A stretch of 64,000 bases of DNA from Hippasteria phrygiana (taxonomy: Eukaryota; Echinodermata; Asteroidea; Valvatida; Goniasteridae), in NCBI GenBank assembly GCA_037893225.1, contig JAZGUH010000199.1, forward strand, positions 1,240,001 to 1,304,000, read 5' to 3'. The translations under genes were made by a program, and so were the position numbers. This document shows positions 21,445 through 32,280 of this stretch, in pieces; position 1 is the stretch's first letter, and every line of letters starts with the position of its first letter. The notes under the pieces were generated by a model. It was not told where the DNA came from. It made no database searches and saw only the letters and a list, made by a program, of their open reading frames with translations.

Positions 21445-21658
21445 CCCCTTGCATACGGATGACGCCAAATGGCGCAAAAAAAAAAAAGTGGCACCAGGCC
21501 GGATGACGCCATTTGCCGGTATTTGTGCAGTTTCAATCCATTGTTGGATTATTGTGTATGATACGCTTGACTGCACAAGCACATTGTGTCCGTTTCGCTT
21601 GGCTGCCAGAGCCGGCGCGACACCCCGGCGCCTCCTGTAAATAACAGTACTCAAGGGG
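21445..21658. mobile_element. piggyBac-like MITE (CCCCTTG family), copy 2
   Basis: Between TTAA 21441-21444 and TTAA 21659-21662. Ends CCCCTTGCATACGGATGACG and GTACTCAAGGGG. Interior CCGGATGACGCCATTTGCC and CAATCCATTGTTGGATTATT identify the family. Confidence 0.8.
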
Positions 21659-21662
21659 TTAA

Positions 21663-21980
21663 AAAAGTGATGCTTAAAAAAATCTACGCGCATGCTGGTT
21701 TGCCAAAAGGGGGATGTGCAGCCAAGCGTGAATGCAAACAATAACATACAGGCACCACACCGAATATAGAGATTTATCGTCCTATTTATCGCACTTGGAG
21801 ACCCTTTTCGTGTTTGCAAAGGCTTCATCTCTTTACACTCCCATTCAAGAATAATGTAGTTGAAACATGAATGGATTGAGTACGTGCAGGAATGCGCGTA
21901 TAGATGACAACCGGCCAGGTGGTCTTTTTCAAACCGCGGTATTAGCAGTCATCCGTATTCAAGAGCTTTGTACACAGATT
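21663..21980. mobile_element. Second TTAA MITE family (TGCTGGT..GCC), diverged copy
   Basis: Shares GTGCAGCCAAGCGTGAATGC, GAATGGATTGAGTACGTGCA and GGCCAGGTGGTCTTTTTCAA with the array region at 48851-50481 and with 53680-53902. It appears to share the TTAA at 21659-21662 with the MITE before it. Its right end is poorly preserved. Confidence 0.5.
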
Positions 21981-22278
21981 TCTTGTCTTTACTTAAAACC
22001 CTAACCCACTCCATCATTTTTCCTGCAAGTATCATGAATCCTCCAACATTCTCCAATTTCAAAGTGTTAAAGCTGCATGTAACCTGAATCCTTCAAAATC
22101 CTCCAGGGGTTTTTGTAAACACCCCAGTAACCTCAATCCTCCAAAATCAACCAGCATCAGTTGATGACCTGGAATAGTGCTGGGCGATACGACGATAAAA
22201 TCGCGATGATGCGATATTCGCTGCCCAAAAATCGAAATCGGGTACATGTTTTTAAATCGAAAAATTGAGATATAGCCG

Positions 22279-22481
22279 GGAAAGAGTTCCATATCCGGAC
22301 ATCACTTATTTTCCCTTAATATAACTTAAAAACTACCAAAAAGTGTAAATCTGATGAAGAAACACAAATTTTGGAGGAAAAAAAAACCCAACTTTTTCTT
22401 TGAAAATAATGAGTTTTTCTGTCATGGCCCATAGACTTTGTGCACGAGGTCCAAGTGATGTCCGGATATGGAACTCTTTCC
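22279..22481. mobile_element. MITE with exact 29-bp inverted ends
   Basis: Bases 22279-22307 and 22453-22481 are exact reverse complements; they begin GGAAAGAGTTCCATATCCGG. The 145-bp centre is A-rich with no coding sense. It sits inside the hAT-like element, making a third level of nesting. Confidence 0.85.
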
Positions 22482-22900
22482 AATCTGCGATAAGATGCAA
22501 AATCTATTCAAACGTTCTAAATATCTAAAGTATACAATCAGCGTACTCCGCACTTCATTGTGCAAATTCACATGCAAATTGGCCAGCCCAGCTCTGGCCA
22601 TTTAAAGCACGATATGTGGGCAAGGAAACCCCCCTCCCCCCCTTGTGTCGGTCATTGTGTTCCCGGAATCTCAGGAATTCATTTAAGAAATCTAGGGGGA
22701 TATGTTAGGTAACAATAGTCTGGAGTGTATAGGGTAATGGCTCTGGCTGGTGGCGGTAACAAAGAAAAGGCTTTGATCCAGATATCCGCAGACTAAGCTT
22801 AGACTACGCTGTTTCTCAATATTGATGGCTGGCCTAAGAACGGCCTCAAACAATGACTGGCGAAAAACACGTCCGGCGATTATGTAGTTGGGATACAGTA

Positions 22901-24020
22901 GTTGGGATACAGTGTGTTATATGACCATATCATTAAAACCATCATTACATTTAATTCAGTTATTTGATGTGGCATCCGTCTTTGGGTGTGAGATTATTTG
23001 AGAAAGTTTCAATCATGTAAGTTATATTTTAACAAAAATATGATAAAAAGTGGGTTATTTTGAATGTAAAATGGACGTAACATGGACACCGTGTCCAACA
23101 TTTAAATTTGTGTGGTTTTTCAACACTTAATAAATAAATTTGGGAAATTCATTACGTACAATTATTAAAAGACACACTATGCAACAATGAAACACCTATA
23201 TAAGTGTCCAAATATAGCAGAAATAGCAAGAATTTGAAAAATCGGTGCAGACGTAACATGGACACCATGTTAGACCATGACCATACATATATTTCTGCTG
23301 TTGTGCTGCATTTGGATATTGAATATCATAACAAATGTTTTTTGTGTTGCAGTTTGTGTTTTGTAATTAGTATACAGAGTGAGTTTGCATAATTATTTAT
23401 ATAAATGTTGAAAATGTTACAAAATGGAAATGTGCATTTTTATGTCACACCCTGTTAGTACTAAATGTTACGTCCAGACTGCCTTAATTTTTTGTCATTA
23501 AATAAATAATTATGCAACTTACTATATGTACTAACTAAAAGACACTCAATGCTACCAGAAAACAATTTTTGTTATGGTTGCCTGTGTCCAAATAGCTCAG
23601 AAACAGCAAGAACAATAAAAACATGCATGTGTGGACGTAACAGTGGACACAGTGTCCATGTTACGTCCACACTCACGTCTGTTCTTGCTGTCTCTGCTAT
23701 ATTTGGACACTGACTACCATAAAAAGGTGTTCTTGTGTTGCATAGTATATCTTTTAATTAGTACACATTGTGAATTTCCCATATTTATATTTAAAGTGTT
23801 GAAAAAACACACAAATGGAAATATGGACGTGTCCTGTTACGTCAAACTGGTTATGTCAAACTGACACATTTTTTAAATCATAATTTTGGTAAAATATAAT
23901 TTACATGATTTAAAACTTTCTAAAATATTTCCCACCCAAAGACTAATGTTACATTAAATAACTGAATCAAATGTAATAGTACTTTTAAAGATATGGATAA
24001 ATGTCACACACTGTCCCAAC
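22901..24020. mobile_element. Element built of two palindromes in tandem (GGACGTAACATGGACAC)
   Basis: Outer ends GTTGGGATACAGTGTGTTAT and CACACACTGTCCCAAC are inverted repeats, and similarity runs inward for more than 150 bp (ACATTTAATTCAGTTATTTG against CAAATGTAATAG read on the other strand). Between them GGACGTAACATGGACAC or its inverse occurs near 23075, 23250, 23468, 23640 and 23830. The four segments between these marks alternate in orientation, sharing GTGTCCAAATATAGCAGA, AGCAAGAA and TTGGGAAATTCA. So the core is a dimer of a palindrome of about 370-390 bp. Confidence 0.75.
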
Positions 24021-24315
24021 CTGGTGGAATGACCCAGTTATGAACGAATTTTGCGGCATTACAATCATGTTGAAATTTGTTGACGATTTTATCGCCATAT
24101 TGGCGATATCGCGAGGTAAAAAAAATCGACTACGAAAAAAATCAATATCGTCAGCCCTAACCTGGATCCTCCATTTTCCTCCAGAGGCAAAATCCTCTTA
24201 TGCCCTCAATCTTTCAAAATCCTCCAATGCTTCAACTTCCAAAGACCCTCAATCCTCCAAATTCCTCCTTTGGGCAAAGAGGATTTTGAAGGATTTGGGA
24301 AAGTTAGGGTTTTAA

Positions 24316-24731
24316 TGGAGATGGGGCTAGCAAGTTACACTTATGTACATGTTGTAAATGTATGTTGTTTTGCTATCGGGTACACAAAGGTTTGAATTTT
24401 GCTTTCTCTAAAAAAAAGAAATCAGTTGAATGACCCGGAAGACGTACATCGGATTTTGATTACACATGCATGTACAATGTATGTTACGTTTAAAAACTAA
24501 TAGTGCATGACCTACACATCAGTCACATGATTGTGCCTGTTTGGCCATGAATGAAAAATGGGGGGAAAAATTCCAGAGTTTCATCCCTGAAAATGTTAAG
24601 CCTCACAGGAACCTTGCATGATTGCACGCATATGTGGGAGTCATGCTTAGTTTGAGGTTGTTCAGTCATACAAGGTCGTTGCCATACATGTAGTTGGGTT
24701 ATAATAGACACATTTGATACTTGTAATGTAC
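24316..24731. other. Unassigned intron sequence
   Basis: AT-rich, several TACATGT motifs; no gene or named repeat. Confidence 0.5.
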
Positions 24732-25588
24732 AGGGTGAACCCACACTGTACATGTAAAAAAAAAAAAAAAAAAGGAAAAAAAAAAGGGTTACTATTCCAA
24801 AAATATACGTCATGGATATATTAATTATTGCATCAAAGAGTGGGACCAACAACCTTTCGCAAGGCTAAACTCATGGATGGCTGAGTATCATTGTCCTAAA
24901 AAAAACTAGACAAAATTCGGAAATGGACAAGTCGGGTGTTATGCTTTGAACTTGCTATTTATAAGCAATGGATGTCTGCTGGAAAACGGGAAAAATTACG
25001 GGAAAAAAATGGAAAAACACAATTTCATCATTGTGATCTGTTGTTATGTAGATTTTTACTGGTGGATCTCGATCAGGAATGTTCGCTTAGGGTGAATCTT
25101 GGGTTGCCTGCAAACTTCCTGTTTGGTGGAACGTTTTGACGACGAAAACCCTCTGTTCAACTGTTAGCTGAACCATCTCCCCAGATGAAGCCTTTGCTGT
25201 GAATGATCATAAATACACATACCCACTAAATGGTAACCACAAGAGAGTTATTACAGTTACATAAGACAATGTCTTCCATGCATGAATGGCCACACATTCA
25301 TTTAGTCAAGACATGGTAATTAGATAAGGAAGCATGACATGGAGCAGGAGTGGTTCTGTTCATTTTCTATCAAAATGACCGACTTGTCCATTTCTGAATT
25401 CTGTCTGTGGTTTTGAGGACAATGATACTCAGCCATCCATGACTGTAGCCTTGAGAAATAGGTATTAAAAGAAAGGTTGTACATGTACTAGTTCCAACTT
25501 TATGATGCAATAATTGATATCCATGACATGTATATTTTTGGAATAGTAACCCTTTTTTTCTCGGTTTCGTTTTTTGAGGTTCACCCTA
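24732..25588. mobile_element. Element with inverted repeats of about 210 bp
   Basis: The left arm (24732-24935) starts AGGGTGAACC and holds GGGTTACTATTCCAAAAATA, CATGGATGGCTGAGTATCAT and GGAAATGGACAAGTCGG. The right arm (about 25378-25588) carries all of them reversed in mirror order. Arms differ by small indels and substitutions. The unique centre of about 440 bp has no long open frame. Confidence 0.8.
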
Positions 25589-26140
25589 AACAGGTATTGT
25601 GCACTTCAGATAAATACATGCCTGCATGTACATGCAAAAAACCTCCCTCCCGACCTGCAGAAATTAAATAGAAAGGACGCTTCAAACAACTATTTTTTTT
25701 TTTTTTTTACATGGCCTAACAACCCTTGTGGTAATTTTGTACAAAAATAAATCCAATGGGATCACTGATTTACATGTAGACATTGTCAGATTATTTTCAT
25801 GTGGTTTGCAGTACATTGTGTACAGTAGAGTTTTGATGACTCGTCAACCAATTATTCCATCAATATACCAAGCAGACCTTAAATACTAGGGTCATGACAG
25901 TGCTGATGAGGACCTTGTCATCACACTCAAACAATTCATGACAGGCATACATGTACATGTACAAGGCTGATGAGGTCTCTTCCTAACCTCTCATGCCTTT
26001 GTGAGCTCTGTTATGTTTGTGGTTCCGTCAAGGTTGGCCACCAGTCAGTTTTTGTACGGGTCAAAGAAGGGCAAAGAATCGGTATAGAAATTGTGTTGGG
26101 AAAGAAGTGTAGAATCCTTTGTACATGTACAACATATAAT
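25589..26140. other. Unassigned intron sequence
   Basis: Contains a T run (about 25693-25709) and TACATGTACATGTAC at about 25950. No gene seen. Confidence 0.5.
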
Positions 26141-26382
26141 AGGGACCATTAGATTTGATACGCGTACGGGATACGTATGCGGCTCGGAAAAAAATCGCTT
26201 ATTAAATCACCATTTTGTGTGATAATTTCATCAGTTTTACATTATACATTTCAACATTTTTATATGAGATGTAAATTGGCGACAGTGTACCAGATGAAAT
26301 AGAAACACAAAATGGTGATTGAATAGGCGACTTTTTCGAGCCGCATACGTATCCCGTACGCACATCAAATCTAATGGTCCCT
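26141..26382. mobile_element. MITE with inverted ends of about 75 bp, AGGGACCATTAGATTTGAT
   Basis: Left and right ends pair through AGGGACCATTAGATTTGAT, CGTACGGGATACGTATGCGG, CTCG, AAAAA, TCGC and CACCATTTTGTG. Only a handful of differences in about 75 bp per arm. Total 242 bp, no coding content. Confidence 0.85.
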
Positions 26383-26403
26383 CATGTGTAATGTACAGTA
26401 CAT

Positions 26404-26919
26404 GTACATTGCAGTTGAAAGTTAACCCTTTGCGTACGGAAGACGCCGTATGGCGCAAACCAAAACAGTGCCACCAGGCCGGATGACGCCATTTGCTGCT
26501 GTTTGTGCAGTTTCAATCCATTGTTGGATTATTGTGTATGTTACGCTTGACTGCACAAACACATTGTGGCCGTTTTGGCTTGGATGCCAGAGCCGCCGCG
26601 GCGTCTCCCGTAAAAAAAAAACGTACTCAAGGGGTTAGCACTGCTAATGGGAAGGGGAAATTTTGTGAAAAAAATTCATATTCACTTTTCCCACACAACT
26701 TTTCCCACCTGCGAATTGAACTGGGAAATTATTTTCCCACTTTTGAGTAAAGGTGTGGAAATGTTTTCCCACTTGTGTGAAAAGGCGTGAAAATGTTTTC
26801 CCACTGGGGAATTGTTTTTCTTTCTTCACATTTTGTGAAATGAAAAGGAATTCCCTGGGAAGAGAGAAAGTGTGAAGAGAAATTCCTATTCCCAGGTTAA
26901 CTTTTAAATGCAATGTACT
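26404..26919. mobile_element. GTGAAAAGGCGTGAAAATG element (family F), interrupted
   Basis: Ends GTACATTGCAGTTGAAAGTT and ACTTTTAAATGCAATGTAC are inverted. The interior repeats TTTTCCCACTTGTGTGAAAA and GGCGTGAAAATG in tandem. Other copies: 43722-44030 and 59003-59741. A CCCCTTG MITE has landed in its TTAA near the left end. Confidence 0.7.
26426..26634. mobile_element. piggyBac-like MITE (CCCCTTG family), copy 3, nested
   Basis: Left TTAA 26422-26425, right TTAG 26635-26638 (one change). Interior CACCAGGCCGGATGACGCC and TTGACTGCACAAACACATTG are typical. Comparison with 59010-59040 shows the host reading AAAGTTAACACTG with no insert at the same point. Confidence 0.8.
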
Positions 26920-27548
26920 GTACAGTGTATTATGTACACAACTGCCTCTTGAAAGGGTTGCATGGTAACCGTGGTTGCAGAGCAGTCTGCAGTACTTTGG
27001 GCTTCCTGATTAGTAATGGTGTTTGTTGTATCTGTCCCGGTACCCTGTTTCGGGAAATTCCCGAATCTCCCCTGCCCTGGTTAGAAACTCCAATTACTGT
27101 GTATTTGCTCAATAAATGAGGAAAATGATGCATTGTTTTTTGTTTAAGTGTTACAGATCACGCGGCTTAAACAAACGAAAGGCTTAATGTGTACATGTAC
27201 ACATCCGGGTACATGTATGTATAGACTAAAAATCTACTCCTGAAAGCCTGCAAAAGTCTTACTTTTATCCTGATTTTGTCCTCCAAAGTCTTACTTCCTA
27301 TAATTCTTGTACGTTTCACCTGGTTCTGCTTGAAAACCTGTATTATTTTGTGTTGCCTAAACGAATGTTTTGAGGGACATTGTACAATGTACATTGTACA
27401 AAAAATGTATCCGTCCTAAATTCTGTGGGACCACAGCTCCGTAGCCCCGTATGTATATATTCAGGTTAAGTTTTTGGGAGAAAGTTAATGCTTTCATGGA
27501 TTTTGATGAAACTTACATTTACATGTATGCAGTGACCTTTGGGTTGGA
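26920..27548. other. Unassigned intron sequence
   Basis: AAGTCTTACTTTTATCCTGA and TTTGTCCTCCAAAGTC (27253-27295) are a fragment of repeat family L (see 40420, 50717, 54517). The rest is unassigned. Confidence 0.5.
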
Positions 27549-27850
27549 AAATTGAATTGAATTGAATTGGTTTATTGCAATAAAAATTGTCATCGCGGCA
27601 TATGCCGAATTAAGACAAATTTACAATAAAAAATATTATCCTAAAACACTTATTTAAATTCCTTGCATAAAAAAAATCCTCCTATTATTAATACATACAA
27701 CAAGAATGACATTAATAAACATGGAATTTGTTAAAGTCAATTATGAACATAAAGTGAACAAATAGGTTCAGAAATAGTCCGCTATTGCAATTCTTCTGTG
27801 ACTTTTCACCCATATTGCATTGCAAAAGTCAATTATTAATCTATAGTTTA
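27549..27850 (-). mobile_element. Probable LINE 3' untranslated tail, reverse orientation
   Basis: A (GAATT)n run at 27549-27570 followed by GGTTTATTGCAATAAAAATT and AT-rich sequence looks like the simple-repeat 3' end of a non-LTR element read on the minus strand. No coding part is preserved, so this rests on form alone. Confidence 0.4.
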
Positions 27851-28520
27851 ACTTATTGTCTGATTGGTAATAAGCTCATAACTTATCTAATGCTAACAAA
27901 TACATGTAGACACCCCAAAACAATGGACACATCTGTTTGTACAGAATGAAATACATTGTAATATGTACGGGTGTTGGAAAATATTCAAGGGCTTTATACA
28001 TTTACACCCCCCCCCCCCAACCTACACCTATACACTACATGTACCATGTGGTTACAGGCATTCTGCAGGAGTAGTGTCAAGTTTATAGCCATGAATATTT
28101 TGTAGCCTTGCGTGTGAAAAGCTGCCAGGAATAGTTATTATTTCCTTGTTGGCCGGATGCCACACATGTAAAAGGAGAACGTGCATGGATTTTTAAACTA
28201 CACATAAATGTACACGTATACAGCAGTGCTTGCATGCACTGAAACGGAATTGCTGTGCAAGTAATGTACATGTACATGTAGTTTACTGACATGTATATTG
28301 TCATAAAGCAGTGTACATAAACATTGTAAAATGTACATGTAGGTCAATGATTTCTAAATGTTTTAACGGTTTGAAAGAAATATTTTTTTATCTACATGTA
28401 ATCTCTGTGTCACTGTATAATTTTATTTTATTTATTTATTTATTTAGTTTTTTGTGTGTGTAATTGTTTAACCCTAAAATCACCTACATGTACATGTACA
28501 GCTACAAAACACGACTAGTA
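27851..28520. other. Unassigned intron sequence
   Basis: AT-rich with many TACATGTA palindromes (28260-28340, 28480-28500) and a (TTTA)n stretch at 28425-28450. No gene. Confidence 0.5.
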
Positions 28521-29652
28521 CCGGTTTCACACTACTCTGAACTTACCCGGGTAATTTATTACCCGGGTAGTTGTCATTACCCGGGTAGAAACTAACCTGG
28601 AGAATCGGTTTCACACTACAAAATTAACCCTGCAATTCTGCTTACCCGCTTCAGCGCGCACCCGGGTAACTTGTAGCCGCATTCCCACTATGCGAATGGT
28701 AACCCGGAGAATGTGCATTGCTTGACCTCTGCCCTAGCCATTGTTTCGTCGGAGTAAAAGAGCGAAGTGAGAGCGGCGCGAGAGCATGCAATGCAAATTG
28801 AAAAAAAATCAGCATTGGTACATGTAGCGTGCACGCGTCATCCTTTAGACTTGAAGACAAGTCGTTTATACAGTCGTGTTTTGTCTGCAGGCGCCGCATT
28901 TACCAGCGCGGTACGCAATAATATGCCCGCCTTTCGTGAAGTTCCGACATGTCTTCTTTCCTTCATGGTCAGTAATTGGACAGTCGACACACACGCATCT
29001 TGGGGCCAAGGTTGCACGAACGTTCCCACATGTTATTATACCGCTCGCTACACGTAACCCCTGCAAAGTGCGGAGTAAGTATTATACTAGTACGCGGTGG
29101 TGCAGTTGGACTAATGCCGACCAATTACCAACTTGATTTCAAGTCTAGTCATCCTTCAACTGTGCGGTCTAGACTGGTGCCTTGCATTAAGTGTATGTAA
29201 AATGTACTTATTAAGACAAGGCATCATCTACGGAAGACTGGTGCCTTTCAATAAGTATACGTAAAAATAAACTTATTAAGGCGAAGTACCAGCCACGGCG
29301 GCCGTACTAATAAATTACGTCACCTTCGCAAAGTTGGCCGATTAAAACACGACAAAGCGCACGCACCCACCCACCTACCCGGGTAGAAGAAAACCCGGCG
29401 AGCATTCACACTACTAATGGTAACCCGGAGAATCGTCTCAAGGTCGTCGTTAACCTCGAGATTGGTGGGTTAACCCACCTCGCGAGCAGGGTTAGAAATT
29501 ACCCGGGTAAGTGGGGTTTTGGGGCAGTTAACCCGGAGAATTTCTAACCCGGAGAATTGTAGTGGGAACGCTCCACATTACCCGGGTAATTGCTGGGTTA
29601 AATTTTTCGTTAACCCGGCAATTACCCGGGTAAGAGCATAGTGTGAAACCGG
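28521..29652. mobile_element. 1.1-kb element with CCGGTTTCACACTA ends and ACCCGGGT repeats
   Basis: Left CCGGTTTCACACTA and right TAGTGTGAAACCGG are exact inverted repeats. Both subterminal zones (28545-28700 and 29375-29640) hold many TTACCCGGGTAA palindromes and AACCCGGAGAAT motifs. The centre includes a tandem pair of hairpins (29172-29290) built on GACTGGTGCCTT..AATAAG..CTTATTAAG. No transposase frame is found in the middle. Confidence 0.75.
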
Positions 29653-30570
29653 CATAGTAGTAGAATGTACTATGCAGTACTCTCATCTACTTGTGTGCAA
29701 TGCCTGTAGTAATTTTTAGTATTTGGTACTTCACCCCAAATAGTGTACGTAGTAGTATACATGGTTGCTTGGTTTAGAGGAAAAATGTTATCATCTAAGG
29801 CGGAAACACAGTATGAATTACTGGTTTTCAGAGATGATACATTTTTTTATCTTAGCCATCCAATTCATTGACACAAATATAATTTACCCAGTAACTTAAC
29901 TGTGTTAGATAGAAGTAGTATTTTGTAGTTGCCAGTATCTAGACTGCTGTCATTACACACCCATCCATCAGTCACAGAGAGACTCAGTGCTACAAAATAT
30001 ACTATTCTGTAGTACAAAGTAATGCCTAGGATGTATTAGTGTTAATGTAATTGTGCTGTTTGAACCTATTGTAAACATTTTTATTCTTGTGACTTCATGT
30101 TTGATCTTGATGTGTATTAAATAAACTGCAGATGAAATGAAATGAAGTATTGATGTATGTAAACAAAAAACTGCATAGAAAATTCGGAACCATCCTTATT
30201 CAAAGTAATTTTTCTTGAAATTCCCGTGATAATAAATTACAATTTGTTTTCTGCAAATGAATCTCCGATTTCGCACTTTCACCAAAATGGAGACCGCCTT
30301 GTTTTAGCTGTTCACACATATCTGGGATTCCAGTTGAAAAATACTTTGAGCAGCAAACCTGCACAGAGTTTTCCCGAGACACTGGTCTTGAAGAATTTAC
30401 TCTCAGGCTGAACTACATTGTGTAGTGGATCAACTGTACAAGCCTAACGGTCTAATGGCTATTTACTAGCGGTGGGAGAAATTGGAGATTTGAAAATCCG
30501 GTTATCCAATTTTATTCAAACCGAATAACGGTTATATCTGATTTCACCGGAAGTTCCCATTTAACTTGTA
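29653..30570. other. Unassigned intron sequence
   Basis: No gene or clear repeat. GCGGTGGGAGAAATTGGAG (30470) begins a stretch rich in AACCG and CGGTT that resumes at about 31500-31590, apparently one repeat split by the element at 30571-31206. Confidence 0.45.
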
Positions 30571-31206
30571 AGCCGCGTTCGCACTGGACTAACTATTGTC
30601 AAAAGTTACCACGCATGATTGTTAACCCCTTGACCCCGGATTTCATATGGGCGCGTCGGGGCATCAGGCCGGCTTGTGCAGCCAAGCAAAACGGAAACAA
30701 GAGGCTTGTGCAGCCAAGCATAACGTACACAATACCCCAACAATGGATTGAAAATGCAGAAATTGACGTGCATAGACGTCAACCGGCCAGGTGGCAATTT
30801 TCAATCTGCACGTATTTGTGTCAACCGTACGCAAGGGGTTAACATTACACTGTGGTTATTCCTCCGTGCATCCGCACTTGGATTGCACGGCTCGCGGAAA
30901 GTCCTTGGCCACATAAACTTTGTAATGGTCAAGCACGGAAATCATGTGATCAAAATGCACGTTTAACATTACAGTGGCTGTCCGCACTGGACTTTTCACT
31001 GAGACGTAAAAGTGCCACGTAACTCTTCCGCTACGCAGTTGGCCCTGTAAAAGTTGCCGCTGCGGAGGGATAAACAGACAACCGATGATCGACACTTGAC
31101 AATTTGGAAAGTTTACCTGCTGTCCGCACTGGACTTACATGTAATTTGGACGAGTTGACTACAATCTCCGTACGTTTTACCAAACAAAGTCCAACGCGGA
31201 CACAGC
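30571..31206. mobile_element. GTCCGCACTGGACT element, copy 2, interrupted
   Basis: Left AGCCGCGTTCGCACTGGACT and right AGTCCAACGCGGACACAGCT are inverted and match the ends of 16860-17453. An internal GCTGTCCGCACTGGACTT occurs twice more (30974 and 31120), so the copy may be a composite. A CCCCTTG MITE sits at 30626-30838. The Myb/SANT remnant of the other copy is not seen here. Confidence 0.65.
30626..30838. mobile_element. piggyBac-like MITE (CCCCTTG family), copy 4, nested
   Basis: TTAA 30622-30625 and 30839-30842; ends CCCCTTGACCCCGG and CCGTACGCAAGGGG. Interior CACAATACCCCAACAATGG and GGCCAGGTGGCAATTTT; the latter links it with the second TTAA family. Confidence 0.75.
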
Positions 31207-31914
31207 TACAATGTATACATGTAGTCATTACAACAAAAAGCGATGAGTGAGGTGCCTCATGAAAAGCCCTCCCAATGACTGGATATATAGTTTGCAGGAT
31301 TCAGTGACCACTGGGCCTCTACAAAAACACTGCAGAGCTGTAATGTAGGGGGACAAATGGATGGGCAAGCTGCCCATATACCAAGAACACCACTAGCGAG
31401 TGAATGCAGTTACAATCAGAGACCATGGAGAAAATTGGAGAATGTTCCAGTTGTTTTCTTTAGCCTGTTAAAAAAAAATTGAAGGCTTAATTTCTTTTTT
31501 AAGGTTGCTTTCGAATATCCAGTTTCCAAAATCGAAACCGAATAGTGGAATTTAAACCGAATGTTAAAAAATCCGGATTTCCCATCACTAATATTTACAC
31601 AGAAAGGTACATGTATGATATAGCTTTGATAATGATCAATAAATTATTAAACCAACTTGATTAGTTTCAATTTGAAAGCTTACTGTTTATAAACAAAATG
31701 TTACCAGTACGGATCCTGTTGAAAAATGTCTGTCTATTGAAGATTTATCCAGATTATCCAGATTATCGGGACTCGGGAAAACCGTAAGGGTGGTGCAACC
31801 TAAAATGTGGCCAACCCCACCACCTCTGTTGGAGCTCTTTACCTAGAGTGGCTTTTAGCCTTGTATTGGCAAACTTGCATAAAAAAACAACAACATAATT
31901 ATCCGAATGATTAA
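31207..31914. other. Mostly unassigned, one short repeat
   Basis: CTCGGGAAAACCGTAAGGGT and the following CACCACCTCTGTTGGAGC block (31773-31865) recur at 10545-10640 (reverse) and 38868-38945, often near AGAGTGGCTTTTAGCCTTGT. Element borders not resolved. Confidence 0.5.
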
Positions 31915-32276
31915 CCCTAACCTTCCCAAATCCTCCAAAATCCTCTTTGCAAAATGGAGGAATTTAGAGGATTGAGGGCACTTGGAAGTTGATGCATTGG
32001 AGGATTTTGCAGGATTGAGGTTACTAGGGATTTTTGCCCCTGCAGGAATATGGAGGATCCAGGTTATCAGGCTCAATGTGATACATGAGGATTTTGGAGG
32101 ATTGAGGTTACTAGGGGTATGCAAAAAAAACCTGGAGGATTTTGGAGGATTCATGCTATGGTCACCATAAGAGGATTTTGGAGGATTCAGGTTATATGGA
32201 GTTTTAACACTTTGAAATCGGAGGATGTTGGAGGATTCAGGTTACATGGGAGGAAAATGATGCAGGGAGTTAGGGT
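31915..32276. mobile_element. TTAA-flanked CCTCCAAAATCC element
   Basis: TTAA 31911-31914 and 32277-32280; ends CCCTAACCTT and GTTAGGG. Interior AGGATTTTGGAGGATT in five places. Same family as 11657, 21997 and 46943, in reverse order. Confidence 0.75.
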
Positions 32277-32280
32277 TAAC

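Larger units (their letters stand above)
22175..24159. mobile_element. hAT-like element with TAGTGCTGGGCGATA ends
   Basis: Starts TAGTGCTGGGCGATACGACG and ends ATATCGTCAGCCCTA. It is bordered by ACCTGGAA (22167-22174) and ACCTGGAT (24160-24167), an 8-bp target duplication with one change, as hAT elements make. The subterminal part is rich in CGAT and ATCGCGAT motifs on both sides. No transposase is visible: the interior is taken up by other repeats, so it is non-autonomous. Confidence 0.8.
21997..24311. mobile_element. CCTCCAAAATCC element, outer shell of a nested stack
   Basis: Flanked by TTAA 21993-21996 and 24312-24315, ends AACCCTAACC and GTTAGGGTT. The left shell (to 22166) and right shell (from 24168) match the uninterrupted copy at 46943-47285 on either side: CACCCCAGTAACCTCAATCC before and CCTGGATCCTCCATTTTCCT after. 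The 2-kb interior is a separate hAT-like insertion. Confidence 0.8.

Noticed and set aside
28651..29200. Overlapping frames inside the CCGGTTTCACACTA element
   Set aside because: No transposase motif and frames on both strands overlap; the element appears non-coding.
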